From positions 357,501 through 421,500 of the forward strand of contig NZ_JASJOF010000003.1 in NCBI RefSeq assembly GCF_030163795.1: a stretch of 64,000 nucleotides of DNA. Reading direction: 5' to 3'. Under the pieces are notes generated by a model. The model did no database searches and was not told the DNA's origin. It saw only the letters and a list, made by a program, of their open reading frames with translations. This document shows positions 49,917-58,012 of the stretch, piece after piece. A program made the position numbers and the translations under genes. The DNA comes from Roseicyclus marinus. Lineage in GTDB: Bacteria > Pseudomonadota > Alphaproteobacteria > Rhodobacterales > Rhodobacteraceae. The number at the start of each line of letters is the position of its first letter. Position 1 is the first letter of the stretch.

Positions 49917-50923
49917 TCCACCACCTCCAGCGCGCGGATTGCGAACCGCTCGGCCAGCGGGGCCAGCGCCGCCGCATCCTTCCCCGCCGCCGATCCCGCC
50001 CGCGCCCTGTCGGCGATGCCCACGAAAATCACCGCAAAGCGGAACAGCGCAAAGGCGACGTGGAACGGCAAAAGCGGCCCGGTCGGGCGCGCATGGGCCT
50101 GGTATTCCGCCACGAACGCATCGCGCTCGGGGATACCGCCCGCCCGCCAATCGGTGCCCAGAAGCCCCCGGTATTCCTCGGGTCCGCTGTGCCACGGGAT
50201 CACGCAAAACCCCAGATCGGCGAGCGGATGGCCCAGCGTCGACAATTCCCAATCCAGAACCGCGATCACGCGCGGCTCGGTCGGATGCCACATCAGGTTG
50301 CCGACCCGGAAATCCCCATGCGCGATAGACACCGCCCCATCATCCTCGGGCATGTTGGCGGGCAACCAGTCCACAAGCCGATCCAGCGCCGCGATCCGCG
50401 GCCCGGTCGAGGCCGCGTATTGCCCGCTCCACCGCGCGATCTGCCGCGCGAAATAATTCCCCGGCTTGCCGAAATCGCCCAAGCCCACCGCCTCGGGCCG
50501 GACCGCATGCAACCGCGCCAGCGTCCGCGCCATGTCCAGATACATCGCCCGCCGATCCTGCGGCGCGACACCGGGCAGGGTCGTGTCGTCGAACACCCGC
50601 CCCTTCAGCCGTTCCATCACGTAGAATGGCGTGCCAAGGATGCCCGCATCCTCCTCCAGCCACAGGGCGCGGGGCACTGGCACCTCCGTCCCCTCCAAAG
50701 CGCGCAGCACGCGGAATTCCCGCTCGATGGCATGGGCACCGGGCAGGATCGGCCCCTCGGGCTTCTTGCGCAGCACGAACCGCGCCCCGCCCCAATCGAC
50801 GAAGAATGTCGGGTTCGACTGCCCGCCGCCGATCCGCGCCACGCGCGGTAGCCCCTCACATGGCAGCCGCGCGCCCAGCCAATCGGCCAGTGCGCCCGCG
50901 TCGATGCCCGTGGACCCGCTCAC
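49907..50923 (-). CDS. Phosphotransferase-family protein (ACAD10/APH-like)
   Basis: The 338-residue protein has the aminoglycoside-phosphotransferase kinase fold: ALPRV-type N-lobe with QSNPTFFVDWGGARFVLRKK, the catalytic loop SIAHGDFRVGNLMWHP (HGDxxxxN) and the metal-binding VLDWELSTLGHPLADLG. Homologues next to acyl-CoA dehydrogenases phosphorylate hydroxyacyl-CoA intermediates (ACAD10/11 type). I chose the GTG at 50923, which overlaps the acyl-CoA dehydrogenase stop (GTGA); an ATG at 50941 is the alternative. Confidence 0.88.
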   Translation of the reverse strand: MSGSTGIDAGALADWLGARLPCEGLPRVARIGGGQSNPTFFVDWGGARFVLRKKPEGPILPGAHAIEREFRVLRALEGTEVPVPRALWLEEDAGILGTPFYVMERLKGRVFDDTTLPGVAPQDRRAMYLDMARTLARLHAVRPEAVGLGDFGKPGNYFARQIARWSGQYAASTGPRIAALDRLVDWLPANMPEDDGAVSIAHGDFRVGNLMWHPTEPRVIAVLDWELSTLGHPLADLGFCVIPWHSGPEEYRGLLGTDWRAGGIPERDAFVAEYQAHARPTGPLLPFHVAFALFRFAVIFVGIADRARAGSAAGKDAAALAPLAERFAIRALEVVDQS

Positions 50924-52128
50924 GACCCGGTCACATCCCATGACCAGAACCCGCGCCCCTCATCGGCCAGATGCCGGTTCAGCACCATCTGGTGCACCTC
51001 GTCCGCGCCATCGACCAGCCGCGCCTGCCGCGCATAGCGATAGATCCACTCCAGCACGGTGTCCTGCGAATACCCCCGCGCCCCGTTGATCTGGATCGCC
51101 ACATCCGCCGCCTTGTGCAGCAGGTTCGCGACATGGATCTTGGCCATCGAAACCTCTTTCTTGGCGAACCCGCCCCGGTCCAGCTCCCAGGCCGCCTTCA
51201 TCACCAAAAGCCGCCCCACCTCGATCCCCATCGCCAGATCGCCCAGCTTGATCTGGATGCTCTCCCGATCCGCCAGCCTGATCCCGAACCCCTCCCGCGT
51301 CTCGGCATAAACGCGCGCGATCTCGACGCAGCGTTTCGCCAGCCCCAGCCAGCGCATGCAATGCGTCAACCGCGCAGGCCCCAGCCGCATTTGCGTCAGC
51401 TTCAGCCCCAGACCCTCGCCCAGCAGCACCCGGTCCTCGGGCAGCACCATGTCCTCATAGACCAGCTCGCAATGCCCGCCATGTTCCTCGGGTCCCATGA
51501 TCGGAATGCGCCGTTCTATCCGCCAACCCGGATCGTCCCGGTGATGCAGAAACGCCGTCAGCCCCCGCCGCGGATCATCCGATGTGCGCGCCATCAAGAT
51601 GAAATGCTCCGCCTCCGCCGCGCCGGTGATGAACCACTTGTGCCCCCGGATGACGTAATCCCCACCCCGCTTTTCCGCCCGCGTCAGCATCATGCCGGGG
51701 TCCGACCCGCCCCCCGGATGCGGCTCGGTCATGGCGAATGCCGACCGCACCTGCCCCTCCACGATCGGGGCAAGCCACCGCGCCTTCTGCGCCTCGGTCG
51801 CGGCCTGTTCCAGCACCATCATGTTGCCATCGTCGGGTGCGGCCGAATTGAACACCACCGGCCCGAAGATCGAGCGGTTCATCTCCTCGTAACAAACCGC
51901 CATCCCCATCCGGCCCAGCCCTTGCCCGCCGCTCTCGGGGCGAAGTTGCAGGCACCACAACCCCTCGGCCTTCGCCTTGGCGCGCAGCGGCTCCAGCCAG
52001 TCATGGGCGATGTTGCCATGCGCGTCCCACGCCTCCCGCCGCGCCTCGACGGGCAGGATCTCCTCCTCCACGAACCGGGCGATCCGCGCGCGGAACCCCT
52101 CGACCTTGGGCGAAATCGTGAAATCCAT
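50920..52128 (-). CDS. Acyl-CoA dehydrogenase
   Basis: This 402-residue FAD enzyme introduces the alpha-beta double bond in acyl-CoA. Family features are the N-terminal helical domain, FAMTEPHPGGGSDPGMM for the flavin and substrate contact, GHKWFITGAAEAEHFILMARTS, and NGARGYSQDTVLEWIYRYARQARLVDGADEVH at the C-terminus. It is coupled by a 4-nt overlap to the phosphotransferase, the pair found in ACAD10/11-type hydroxy-acid catabolism. Confidence 0.92.
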   Translation of the reverse strand: MDFTISPKVEGFRARIARFVEEEILPVEARREAWDAHGNIAHDWLEPLRAKAKAEGLWCLQLRPESGGQGLGRMGMAVCYEEMNRSIFGPVVFNSAAPDDGNMMVLEQAATEAQKARWLAPIVEGQVRSAFAMTEPHPGGGSDPGMMLTRAEKRGGDYVIRGHKWFITGAAEAEHFILMARTSDDPRRGLTAFLHHRDDPGWRIERRIPIMGPEEHGGHCELVYEDMVLPEDRVLLGEGLGLKLTQMRLGPARLTHCMRWLGLAKRCVEIARVYAETREGFGIRLADRESIQIKLGDLAMGIEVGRLLVMKAAWELDRGGFAKKEVSMAKIHVANLLHKAADVAIQINGARGYSQDTVLEWIYRYARQARLVDGADEVHQMVLNRHLADEGRGFWSWDVTGS

Positions 52129-52241
52129 GGCGTGTCCCTCCCCGACCCGTCAGCCCTCAACCGCTACCACCGCCCCCGCGCGCTGGACAAGCCCCGCCCC
52201 CCTTGCTCTAACCTGCCCCGACCAAGCGACCGGAGGCCGAC

Positions 52242-53534
52242 ATGGTGGACATCGCCACCCGCGTCTACAACCACAAGTGGAAGATCGACCCGATCGTCCG
52301 CTCCCTCATCGACACCGATTTCTACAAGCTCCTGATGTGCCAGTCGGTGTTCCGCAACAAACCCGACACGATCGTCACCTTCTCCCTCATCAACCGCACC
52401 ACGCGCATCCCGCTCGCCAACCTGATCGACGAAGGCGAACTGCGCGAACAGCTCGACCATATCCGCACCCTCCGCCTCACCCGGGGCGAAAGCACATGGC
52501 TCCGCGGCAACACCTTCTACGGCCAGCGTCAGATGTTCCGCCCCGATTTCATGGAATGGTTCGAGGCGCTCCAACTCCCCCCCTACCACCTCGAACGCAT
52601 CGGCGATCAATACGAGCTCACCTTCGAAGGCAAATGGCCCGAGGTCATGCTGTGGGAAATCCCCGCCCTCGCCGTCCTGATGGAGCTTCGCTCCCGCGCC
52701 GTGCTGCGCCACATGGGCCGGTTCGAGCTGCAGGTGCTCTATGCCCGCGCCATGACCAAGCTCTGGGAAAAGGTCGAGCGCCTGCAAAGGATCGACGGCC
52801 TGCGCATCGCCGATTTCGGCACCCGCCGCCGCCATTCCTTCCTTTGGCAGGATTGGTGCGTCCAAGCGATGAACGAGGGTCTGGGCAACGCCTTCGCCGG
52901 CACCTCCAACTGCCTCATCGCGAAAAACCGCGACCTCGAGGCGATCGGCACCAACGCCCATGAACTCCCCATGGTCTACGCGGCGCTGGCCGACACCGAC
53001 CCCGCGCTCGCCCGCGCCCCCTATGACGTGCTGTCCGATTGGCACGAGGAGCATTCCGGCAACCTCCGCATCATCCTGCCCGACACCTACGGGACCGAGG
53101 GTTTCCTGTCCCGCGCCCCCGATTGGCTGACCCAATGGACGGGCATCCGCATCGACAGCGGCGACCCCGCCAAAGGGGCAGAGGTCGCCATCCGCTGGTG
53201 GCAATCCCGCGGCGAGGATCCGCGCGAGAAACTGGTGATCTTCTCCGACGGCCTCGACGTCGACAAGATCGCGGCGCTCCACGCCCAATTCTCCGGCCGC
53301 GTCCGGGTGAGTTTCGGCTGGGGCACGCTCCTGACCAACGACTTCCGCGGGCTGGTCGCCGATGACGCGCTTGCGCCGTTTTCGCTCGTCTGCAAGGCTG
53401 TCGCGGCAAACGGTCGGCCCACGGTCAAGCTCTCCGACAACCCCGAAAAGGCGATGGGGCCGGAGGCGGAGATCGCTCGGTACAAGCGGGTGTTTGGGGT
53501 GGGCGAGCAGGAGCGGGTTGAGGTGGTGGTTTAG
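52242..53534 (+). CDS. pncB: Nicotinate phosphoribosyltransferase
   Basis: PncB joins nicotinate and PRPP to nicotinate mononucleotide in the Preiss-Handler NAD salvage pathway. The 430-residue protein has [20 protein letters not shown] at the start, [42 protein letters not shown] with the regulatory His region, and [18 protein letters not shown]. The 3' end marks a sharp change from GC-rich to AT-richer DNA. Confidence 0.96.
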   Translation: MVDIATRVYNHKWKIDPIVRSLIDTDFYKLLMCQSVFRNKPDTIVTFSLINRTTRIPLANLIDEGELREQLDHIRTLRLTRGESTWLRGNTFYGQRQMFRPDFMEWFEALQLPPYHLERIGDQYELTFEGKWPEVMLWEIPALAVLMELRSRAVLRHMGRFELQVLYARAMTKLWEKVERLQRIDGLRIADFGTRRRHSFLWQDWCVQAMNEGLGNAFAGTSNCLIAKNRDLEAIGTNAHELPMVYAALADTDPALARAPYDVLSDWHEEHSGNLRIILPDTYGTEGFLSRAPDWLTQWTGIRIDSGDPAKGAEVAIRWWQSRGEDPREKLVIFSDGLDVDKIAALHAQFSGRVRVSFGWGTLLTNDFRGLVADDALAPFSLVCKAVAANGRPTVKLSDNPEKAMGPEAEIARYKRVFGVGEQERVEVVV

Positions 53535-53570
53535 GGTTTGTTCTGTTGCGTTTGTCGTGTGTGCGTGGTG

Positions 53571-54047
53571 ATGGTGCGCTTGTTGAATTTTCTGAAAAAG
53601 CACTCGGAAGAGATTTCCGCTGCAGCGGCACTTCTTGGAGTCGTTATTGCTAGTCTTGGCTTCGCAATAACCATCCATCAGTTAAGCCTCACTGAACGAG
53701 CACTCAGAGCTTCAAACGCTTATCAGATCCAAAGCGACGCTAGAGATTTAGCCCAAGAGATGCTCCTGTTTACAGAATTGAGGGCCGCCATCAGAGGTGA
53801 AGGTGCAGAGCGCGAACTCTTACCAAGAATGCGGGAAGCCTTGTGGAGGCAGCACAACTTCTTTCTTTCAGTATTCAGACAAAGTGAAGCTCGTGGGCTA
53901 ACCACGACAGTTTCCGATGCATTCCAGAGAGACTTTTGTGGTTTCGTGGCTCGTGAGTTTGTCGCGCTGCAGTGGGAGGTCATGGTGCGTCAAGAAATGC
54001 TTACGGAAGACCATATGGAAATGAGGAGAGAGTGGTGTGACAGCTAA
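53571..54047 (+). CDS. Orphan membrane-anchored protein in low-GC segment
   Basis: I do not recognise this 158-residue protein. It has one predicted transmembrane helix near residues 15-36 (AAAALLGVVIASLGFAITIH), then a helical domain rich in Arg and Glu (ERALRASNAYQIQSDARDLA; PRMREALWRQHNFFLSVFRQ). Base composition differs from pncB beside it. I chose the ATG at 53571 because the frame upstream is Cys/Val-rich and unlike a protein; no strong ribosome-binding site is visible. It overlaps the next gene by 11 nt, so the two form a unit. Confidence 0.6.
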   Translation: MVRLLNFLKKHSEEISAAAALLGVVIASLGFAITIHQLSLTERALRASNAYQIQSDARDLAQEMLLFTELRAAIRGEGAERELLPRMREALWRQHNFFLSVFRQSEARGLTTTVSDAFQRDFCGFVAREFVALQWEVMVRQEMLTEDHMEMRREWCDS

Positions 54048-54579
54048 ATGGGCTTATGCGATGGTTTTGTCCGCATTATGCTCTTTTGGGGCAGTGTATG
54101 CGGGTGAGTTGGGGAATGTCTATGGAAGCCCCGAAATAGAGCAGGCATCAAGGGAAAGCAGTGCTGCCGCTTTGGCCGCGTTGCGCGATCTGTTTGAGGC
54201 TGCACGACTCCGCGAAATTGGTGAAGGAAGCGGTTCAGAGCTGTTCCTCGCTGCTGCTGAAAATCTAAGAGTTGCGTCTAATGGTTTTTCAGCTCTCGTG
54301 GAAGCCGAGGTGGGTTTCGAACTTACAGAGGATGAACGATCCTATGTAATTGCTCGGATTGGTGATAATTTTTTTGGTGATATTGGGATGGCTAATGTCT
54401 CCCATTTGTCCGTCTTGTTATCTATGATGGGCGAAGCAACTTTTGAGCTTTCCAATCTATTGCTTGAAATCAGTGGTGATTTTGAGGGTTTGATATTGCC
54501 CAATCTATCTCCAAGAGTTGAGAGAATTCTTGCATTGGGTGAAGTTATCTCGACGATTGGCGAGGGCAGGCTCGATTGA
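54037..54579 (+). CDS. Orphan secreted/periplasmic protein in low-GC segment
   Basis: I do not recognise this 180-residue protein. It has a likely Sec signal peptide (WAYAMVLSALCSFGAVYA, cleavage before GELGN) and a mature helical domain with no cysteines (ALRDLFEAARLREIGEGSGS; SPRVERILALGEVISTIGEG). The GTG at 54037 has AGGAG at good spacing and overlaps the upstream gene by 11 nt. Codon use is AT-rich; the 60 nt at 54361-54420 have 23 G or C, against 38 of 60 in pncB at 52861-52920. Probably acquired by transfer. Confidence 0.6.
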   Translation: MTAKWAYAMVLSALCSFGAVYAGELGNVYGSPEIEQASRESSAAALAALRDLFEAARLREIGEGSGSELFLAAAENLRVASNGFSALVEAEVGFELTEDERSYVIARIGDNFFGDIGMANVSHLSVLLSMMGEATFELSNLLLEISGDFEGLILPNLSPRVERILALGEVISTIGEGRLD

Positions 54580-54659
54580 TTTATTCGGCAAGCATGCATA
54601 ACGTGTGGTTATACCCTACCATGCCGCACAAAATGCCCACCCTAAACCACACCCCGTAG

Positions 54660-54804
54660 GCCGGGCTTCAGCCCGGCACCGTAGGGTGGGCAATCCTGCC
54701 CACCAAACCGCCGCCCACCATCCCCACCAACCACCCGCGCTGCGTGGTGGGTTTCACCCACCCCACACCACCCGCGCGCCTGGTGGGCAAATTGCCCACC
54801 CTAC
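54660..54804. repeat. Cluster of palindromic repeats next to the ParDE genes
   Basis: Four imperfectly related palindromes lie in 145 nt. They are GCCGGGCT/AGCCCGGC (54660-54677), a GTAGGGTGGGCAATCCTGCC element (54681-54704), GGTGGGTTTCACCCACC (54747-54762 region) and GGTGGGCAAATTGCCCACC ending in CTAC (54782-54804). The last supplies the TAG stop of parE (54803-54801). They match the repeat pair at 10841-10912 and resemble the first palindrome at 14175-14191. A further shorter copy, TGCCCACCCTA, lies at 54634-54644. Confidence 0.85.
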
Positions 54805-55085
54805 ACCGCCACATCCATGCTCTGGTGCAACACCCGCACCACCGTAACCGCCGCCGCATCCTCGCGAAAAAACACCACGTGGCTCCCCACCAACGCCCGC
54901 CGCAGCCCCGGCCCGACCTCCTCCGCGCGGCGGGATGCGGTCGCGCCGGTCGCAAGGCCGATCATCCGCGTATCCAGATCGTCCAGATACTTGTCAGCCT
55001 GCGCCTCGCCCCATGTCTGGAACGTGTAGATCCAGATGCCGCGCAAATCCGCTTCGGCCTCCGGCGAGACATCGAGCCGTTTCAC
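54801..55085 (-). CDS. parE: ParE/RelE-family toxin
   Basis: The 94-residue protein matches the ParE group: [20 protein letters not shown], then [20 protein letters not shown] and the C-terminal [22 protein letters not shown]. ParE-type toxins poison DNA gyrase. The GTG start overlaps the ParD stop (GTGA), the usual coupling. The TAG stop is part of a palindromic repeat, so the very C-terminus (MDVAV) may have been set by repeat insertion. Confidence 0.88.
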   Translation of the reverse strand: MKRLDVSPEAEADLRGIWIYTFQTWGEAQADKYLDDLDTRMIGLATGATASRRAEEVGPGLRRALVGSHVVFFREDAAAVTVVRVLHQSMDVAV

Positions 55086-55339
55086 GACGCCTCGCGCTTG
55101 CGGGCCTCGGCCATCCACTCCGCACGGCGCGCGGGCCAATCCCATTCACGGGCAATCCCGCTCGCCTCGCCCTCCGCGATCAATTCCTTGAGCCGCGCCA
55201 GCTTGGCCTCTTCCTCCTCCAGCAGGCGCAGCCCCGCCCGCACCACCTCGCTGGCCGAGCCATAGCGCCCCTCCTTCACCTTCTCCTCGATGAAGCCCGC
55301 GAAATGATCCCCAAGGGAAACGGATGTGTTCTTGCCCAT
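55082..55339 (-). CDS. parD: ParD-family antitoxin
   Basis: The 85-residue protein has an N-terminal ribbon-helix-helix DNA-binding domain ([21 protein letters not shown], then [20 protein letters not shown]) and an acidic-basic C-terminal tail that would wrap the toxin. GGAGGG lies 6 nt before the ATG at 55339. Its operator candidate is 21 nt upstream, fitting autorepression by the ParDE complex. Confidence 0.92.
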   Translation of the reverse strand: MGKNTSVSLGDHFAGFIEEKVKEGRYGSASEVVRAGLRLLEEEEAKLARLKELIAEGEASGIAREWDWPARRAEWMAEARKREAS

Positions 55340-55359
55340 GGCCTGCCCTCCGATACTGT

Positions 55360-55374
55360 TACCAATATTTGGTA
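55360..55374. promoter_or_regulatory. Candidate ParD operator
   Basis: TACCAA (55360-55365) and TTGGTA (55369-55374) form a perfect 6-bp inverted repeat around TAT, 20 nt upstream of parD. Its size and place fit a ribbon-helix-helix binding site overlapping the parDE promoter. Confidence 0.7.
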
Positions 55375-55389
55375 TCGAGGCATCACCTG

Positions 55390-55821
55390 TCAATCGGGGT
55401 CGACCGGACCCCGCCCCGCCTTCACCTCGCCGCGCACCTTCTTCGCCTTGATCCGGCGTTCCACCGACCCCTTGGTCGGCCGCGTCGGGCGGCGCACCTT
55501 GGGCGCGACCAGCGCCGCGCGCACCAGCTCCGCCAACCGCTCCCGCGCGATCTCCCTGTTGCGGGCCTGGCTCCGGGTCTCCTCCACCTGGATCACCACC
55601 GCGCCTTCCTTGGTCCAGCGCCGCCCGGCCAGCCGCCGCAGCCGCCGTTTGACCGGATCGGGCAGATGCGGGGACCGTTCCGCCTCGAACCGCAATTCGA
55701 CCGCCGTCGACACCTTGTTCACGTTCTGCCCACCGGGCCCGGAGGAGCGGGTAAAGCTCTCCGTCATCTCCCAATCGGCAAGCGTGATCTGGTCTGTGAT
55801 GGTCAGGGGCATGGCGGGCAT
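55390..55821 (-). CDS. arfB: Alternative ribosome-rescue factor / peptidyl-tRNA hydrolase ArfB
   Basis: ArfB enters the empty A site of stalled ribosomes and hydrolyses the peptidyl-tRNA with its GGQ motif. The 143-residue protein has [20 protein letters not shown] with GGQ at residues 30-32, and the basic C-terminal tail ([17 protein letters not shown]) that reads the mRNA channel. A second ATG three codons later is an equally good start. smpB is also in this window, so both rescue systems are present. Confidence 0.94.
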   Translation of the reverse strand: MPAMPLTITDQITLADWEMTESFTRSSGPGGQNVNKVSTAVELRFEAERSPHLPDPVKRRLRRLAGRRWTKEGAVVIQVEETRSQARNREIARERLAELVRAALVAPKVRRPTRPTKGSVERRIKAKKVRGEVKAGRGPVDPD

Positions 55822-55895
55822 CTGTAACTACGGATGTCCTACACAATCACTACGGCATCACGACGGAAACCCTACGCAAGGGTCCGGCCAACGAA

Positions 55896-55923
55896 AAAGG
55901 GCCACCCCATGGGGCGGCCCTTT
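55896..55923 (-). terminator. Strong terminator-like hairpin downstream of the micro-ORF
   Basis: AAAGGGCC (55896-55903) and GGCCCTTT (55916-55923) form the outer stem, with CCCC/GGGG inside around AT and one A-C mismatch. Read on the minus strand it ends in a run of T (TTTTT at 55898-55894). It lies 70 nt after the 18-codon frame and before arfB. Confidence 0.8.
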
Positions 55924-55993
55924 CGAAAGATCAGGAGGCGGTCCGGTTAGGACTTAACCAACCTTGCAAGGGCGAAATCACCCGAGGATTGCC

Positions 55994-56050
55994 TCAGGCG
56001 CGCACCTCCCAAGCTGTCCCGACACCGTTCTCCAATACCCTTCTAGACAC
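55994..56050 (-). CDS. Candidate 18-residue micro-ORF with perfect Shine-Dalgarno
   Basis: A GTG at 56050 opens an 18-codon frame ending in TGA at 55994, encoding (V/M)SRRVLENGVGTAWEVRA. It is preceded by AAGGAGGTGATCC, a complete match to the anti-Shine-Dalgarno end of 16S rRNA, with 7 nt between AAGGAGG and the start. TTGACA lies on the same strand at 56115-56110 and a strong terminator follows at 55923-55896, so it could be a free-standing transcript. I do not recognise the peptide; it could be a leader peptide, a small functional peptide or the translated part of an sRNA. Confidence 0.5.
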   Translation of the reverse strand: MSRRVLENGVGTAWEVRA

Positions 56051-56051
56051 T

Positions 56052-56064
56052 GGATCACCTCCTT
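56052..56064 (-). promoter_or_regulatory. Extended Shine-Dalgarno AAGGAGGTGATCC
   Basis: On the minus strand this 13-mer is fully complementary to the 3' end of 16S rRNA (GGATCACCTCCTT). Such length is rare for a native ribosome-binding site. It sits directly before the GTG of the 18-codon frame. Confidence 0.75.
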
Positions 56065-56121
56065 CCTGCTTGGTTGCTGTTAGGTCCAGCCTGCCACAGA
56101 TTTTGCGGTTGTCAAAACATT

Positions 56122-56745
56122 TCACGCAACCTGTGCCACGAATTTCCGCGTCAGCAACCGGAACGGGATCAGCGCGACCATGGCGATGGCCAGCTTGACG
56201 CCCCAATCCGCCACCGCCAGCGACACCCACAAGGGCGCGACAGGACCCCAGCCCAACAGCGGCACCATCTCCCCCGCCCAGGACACATCGTTACCGGGCT
56301 CGAGCCACGTTAACGTTCCCGAAAAGGCGATGGAGAAAAACAGCGCCGTATCGACCGACGATCCGATAACGCTCGAAAAAACAGGCGCTTGCCACCAAGC
56401 CCCGTTCCGCAGCCGGTCGAACACAGCTACGTCCAAAAGCTGCGCCGTCAAAAACGCGATCCCCGATCCGACCGCGATGCGCAGCGTGACCAGCGGCCCG
56501 AACTCGCCCATGATCTGCGTGCCGATCAGCGAGCATCCGACGCCGACCAAAAACCCAACGAAAACAACGCGTCGCGCCGCCGTCACGCCGTAAACCCGGT
56601 TCATCACATCGGTGACGAGAAAGGCCAAAGGATAGGTGAACGCGCCCCATGTCAGCCAATTCCCGAACAGGAATTGCACGAGGATATTCGAGGCCACGAC
56701 AACGGCAGCCATCGCCAGGATGCCCGGCAAGTACTTGGTATTCAT
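56122..56745 (-). CDS. yhhQ: Queuosine precursor transporter YhhQ (VUT/DUF165 family)
   Basis: YhhQ imports 7-cyano- or 7-aminomethyl-7-deazaguanine for queuosine tRNA modification. The 207-residue protein has six hydrophobic segments and the family motifs NILVQFLFGNWLTWGAFTYP, LVTDVMNRVYG and FSSVIGSSVDTALFFSIAF. It lies 79 nt after the aminotransferase gene on the same strand. No recognisable preQ1 riboswitch was found in its leader. Confidence 0.9.
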   Translation of the reverse strand: MNTKYLPGILAMAAVVVASNILVQFLFGNWLTWGAFTYPLAFLVTDVMNRVYGVTAARRVVFVGFLVGVGCSLIGTQIMGEFGPLVTLRIAVGSGIAFLTAQLLDVAVFDRLRNGAWWQAPVFSSVIGSSVDTALFFSIAFSGTLTWLEPGNDVSWAGEMVPLLGWGPVAPLWVSLAVADWGVKLAIAMVALIPFRLLTRKFVAQVA

Positions 56746-56824
56746 GATGTATTTCCGTTTTTACAAGGTGGTCGGAGACTTGGCCCCAAAAGGGCAGAGC
56801 CGCCCCCTACACTCCAAACCGGAT

Positions 56825-58000
56825 TTACGCAAGCACCTCGGCCAGTGCCGCCGCGACCTGCGGGATCGCCGCCGCCGTCAGGCCCGCGACATTCATCCGC
56901 CCGTCGCCGACCAGGTAAATGCCATGCTTTTCCCTCAGGATATCAACCTGTTCCGGGCTCGCCCCGATCAGCGAAAACATCCCCCGATGCGCCGCCAAAA
57001 ACCCGAACTGGTCCGACCCGGTCGCCTCGCGCAGCGCCACAGCCAAAGCCGCCCGATTGCTTGCCATGACCGCGCGCATCCCGTCCAGCTCTGCCCGCCA
57101 CGCATCGCCAAGCGCCGGATCCGACAAGATATCTTGCACCACCCGCGCGCCATGGTCGGGCGGAAACGCGAAATTCTGCCGGTTCATCCCCGCCAGAACC
57201 CCCTCCGCCGCCGCCTTGGCCCCGGTCACGATCAGCACCACGCCGACCCGTTCCCGGTACAGCCCGAAATTCTTGGAACAACTCGCCGCGACAAAGACCT
57301 CCGGCAGCGCCCCGGCCAGCAGCCGAACGCCCGCCGCATCCGCCTCCAACCCCTCGCCGAACCCCTGATAGGCCATGTCGACAAAGGGGATGGCCCCGCT
57401 CCGCGCGCAGAGATCCGCAATCGCCCGCCAATCCGCCAGCGTCGGATCAACCCCGGTCGGATTGTGGCAACACCCATGCAGCAAGATCAGATCGCCCGCG
57501 CGTACCCCCGCCAGATCGGCCAACATGCCGTAGCGGTCCAGCCCCCCGGTCGCGCCGTCGTAATAGCGATAGGTCCGCCGCTTCTGCCCAAGGTGGTCGA
57601 TGATGGCCGGGTGGTTGGGCCAGGTAGGATCACTGATCCAGACCGTCGCCCCGGGCTGCAAACGGTGCACGCTCTCCAACACTTGCCGCACCGCCGCCGT
57701 GCCGCCCGGCGTGCCTGCGCCCGCGACCCGCGCCTCGGGCACGGCATCGCCAAGGATCAACCGCCGCATCGCGTCGATGAAGCCCGGATCGCCGCGCAGG
57801 CCGACATAGCCCTTGGTCTCCTGCCGCTCCCAGATCGCGCGCTCGGCCGCCTTGACCGCCGTCATCACCGGCGTCGTCCCCTCGGGTGAGCGATAGACGC
57901 CCACACCCAGATCCACCTTGTCCATCCTCGGATCGGCCGCGAACATCCCCATCAGCCGGATGATCTTGTCTGGCTCGGGCGGCGTCACACTCTCGAACAT
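56825..58000 (-). CDS. Aromatic/aspartate aminotransferase (PLP fold type I)
   Basis: This is a 391-residue class I aminotransferase of the AspC/TyrB group. It has VDLGVGVYRSPEGTTPVM at the start, KGYVGLRGDPGFIDAM, the LLHGCCHNPTGVDP segment, DMAYQGFGEG and the PLP lysine in ASCSKNFGLYRERVG. The ATG at 58000 has AAAGAGA upstream; the codon at 58006 in the same frame is TTG. Bacterial members transaminate aspartate, tyrosine and phenylalanine. It is 12 nt after the GNAT gene. Confidence 0.92.
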   Translation of the reverse strand: MFESVTPPEPDKIIRLMGMFAADPRMDKVDLGVGVYRSPEGTTPVMTAVKAAERAIWERQETKGYVGLRGDPGFIDAMRRLILGDAVPEARVAGAGTPGGTAAVRQVLESVHRLQPGATVWISDPTWPNHPAIIDHLGQKRRTYRYYDGATGGLDRYGMLADLAGVRAGDLILLHGCCHNPTGVDPTLADWRAIADLCARSGAIPFVDMAYQGFGEGLEADAAGVRLLAGALPEVFVAASCSKNFGLYRERVGVVLIVTGAKAAAEGVLAGMNRQNFAFPPDHGARVVQDILSDPALGDAWRAELDGMRAVMASNRAALAVALREATGSDQFGFLAAHRGMFSLIGASPEQVDILREKHGIYLVGDGRMNVAGLTAAAIPQVAAALAEVLA

Positions 58001-58012
58001 GGCCAATCTCTT

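Noticed and set aside
56051-56064. Fragment of a 16S rRNA gene 3' end (TGGATCACCTCCTT on the plus strand)
   Set aside because: Identity stops at about 14 nt and neighbouring 16S sequence is absent. A Shine-Dalgarno on the minus strand explains the match better.
56746-56824. Possible preQ1 riboswitch upstream of yhhQ
   Set aside because: The leader has a TAAAAAC-like stretch, but I could not build the P1 stem and C-rich loop of class I, nor any class II or III pattern. It is also short for a regulated leader.
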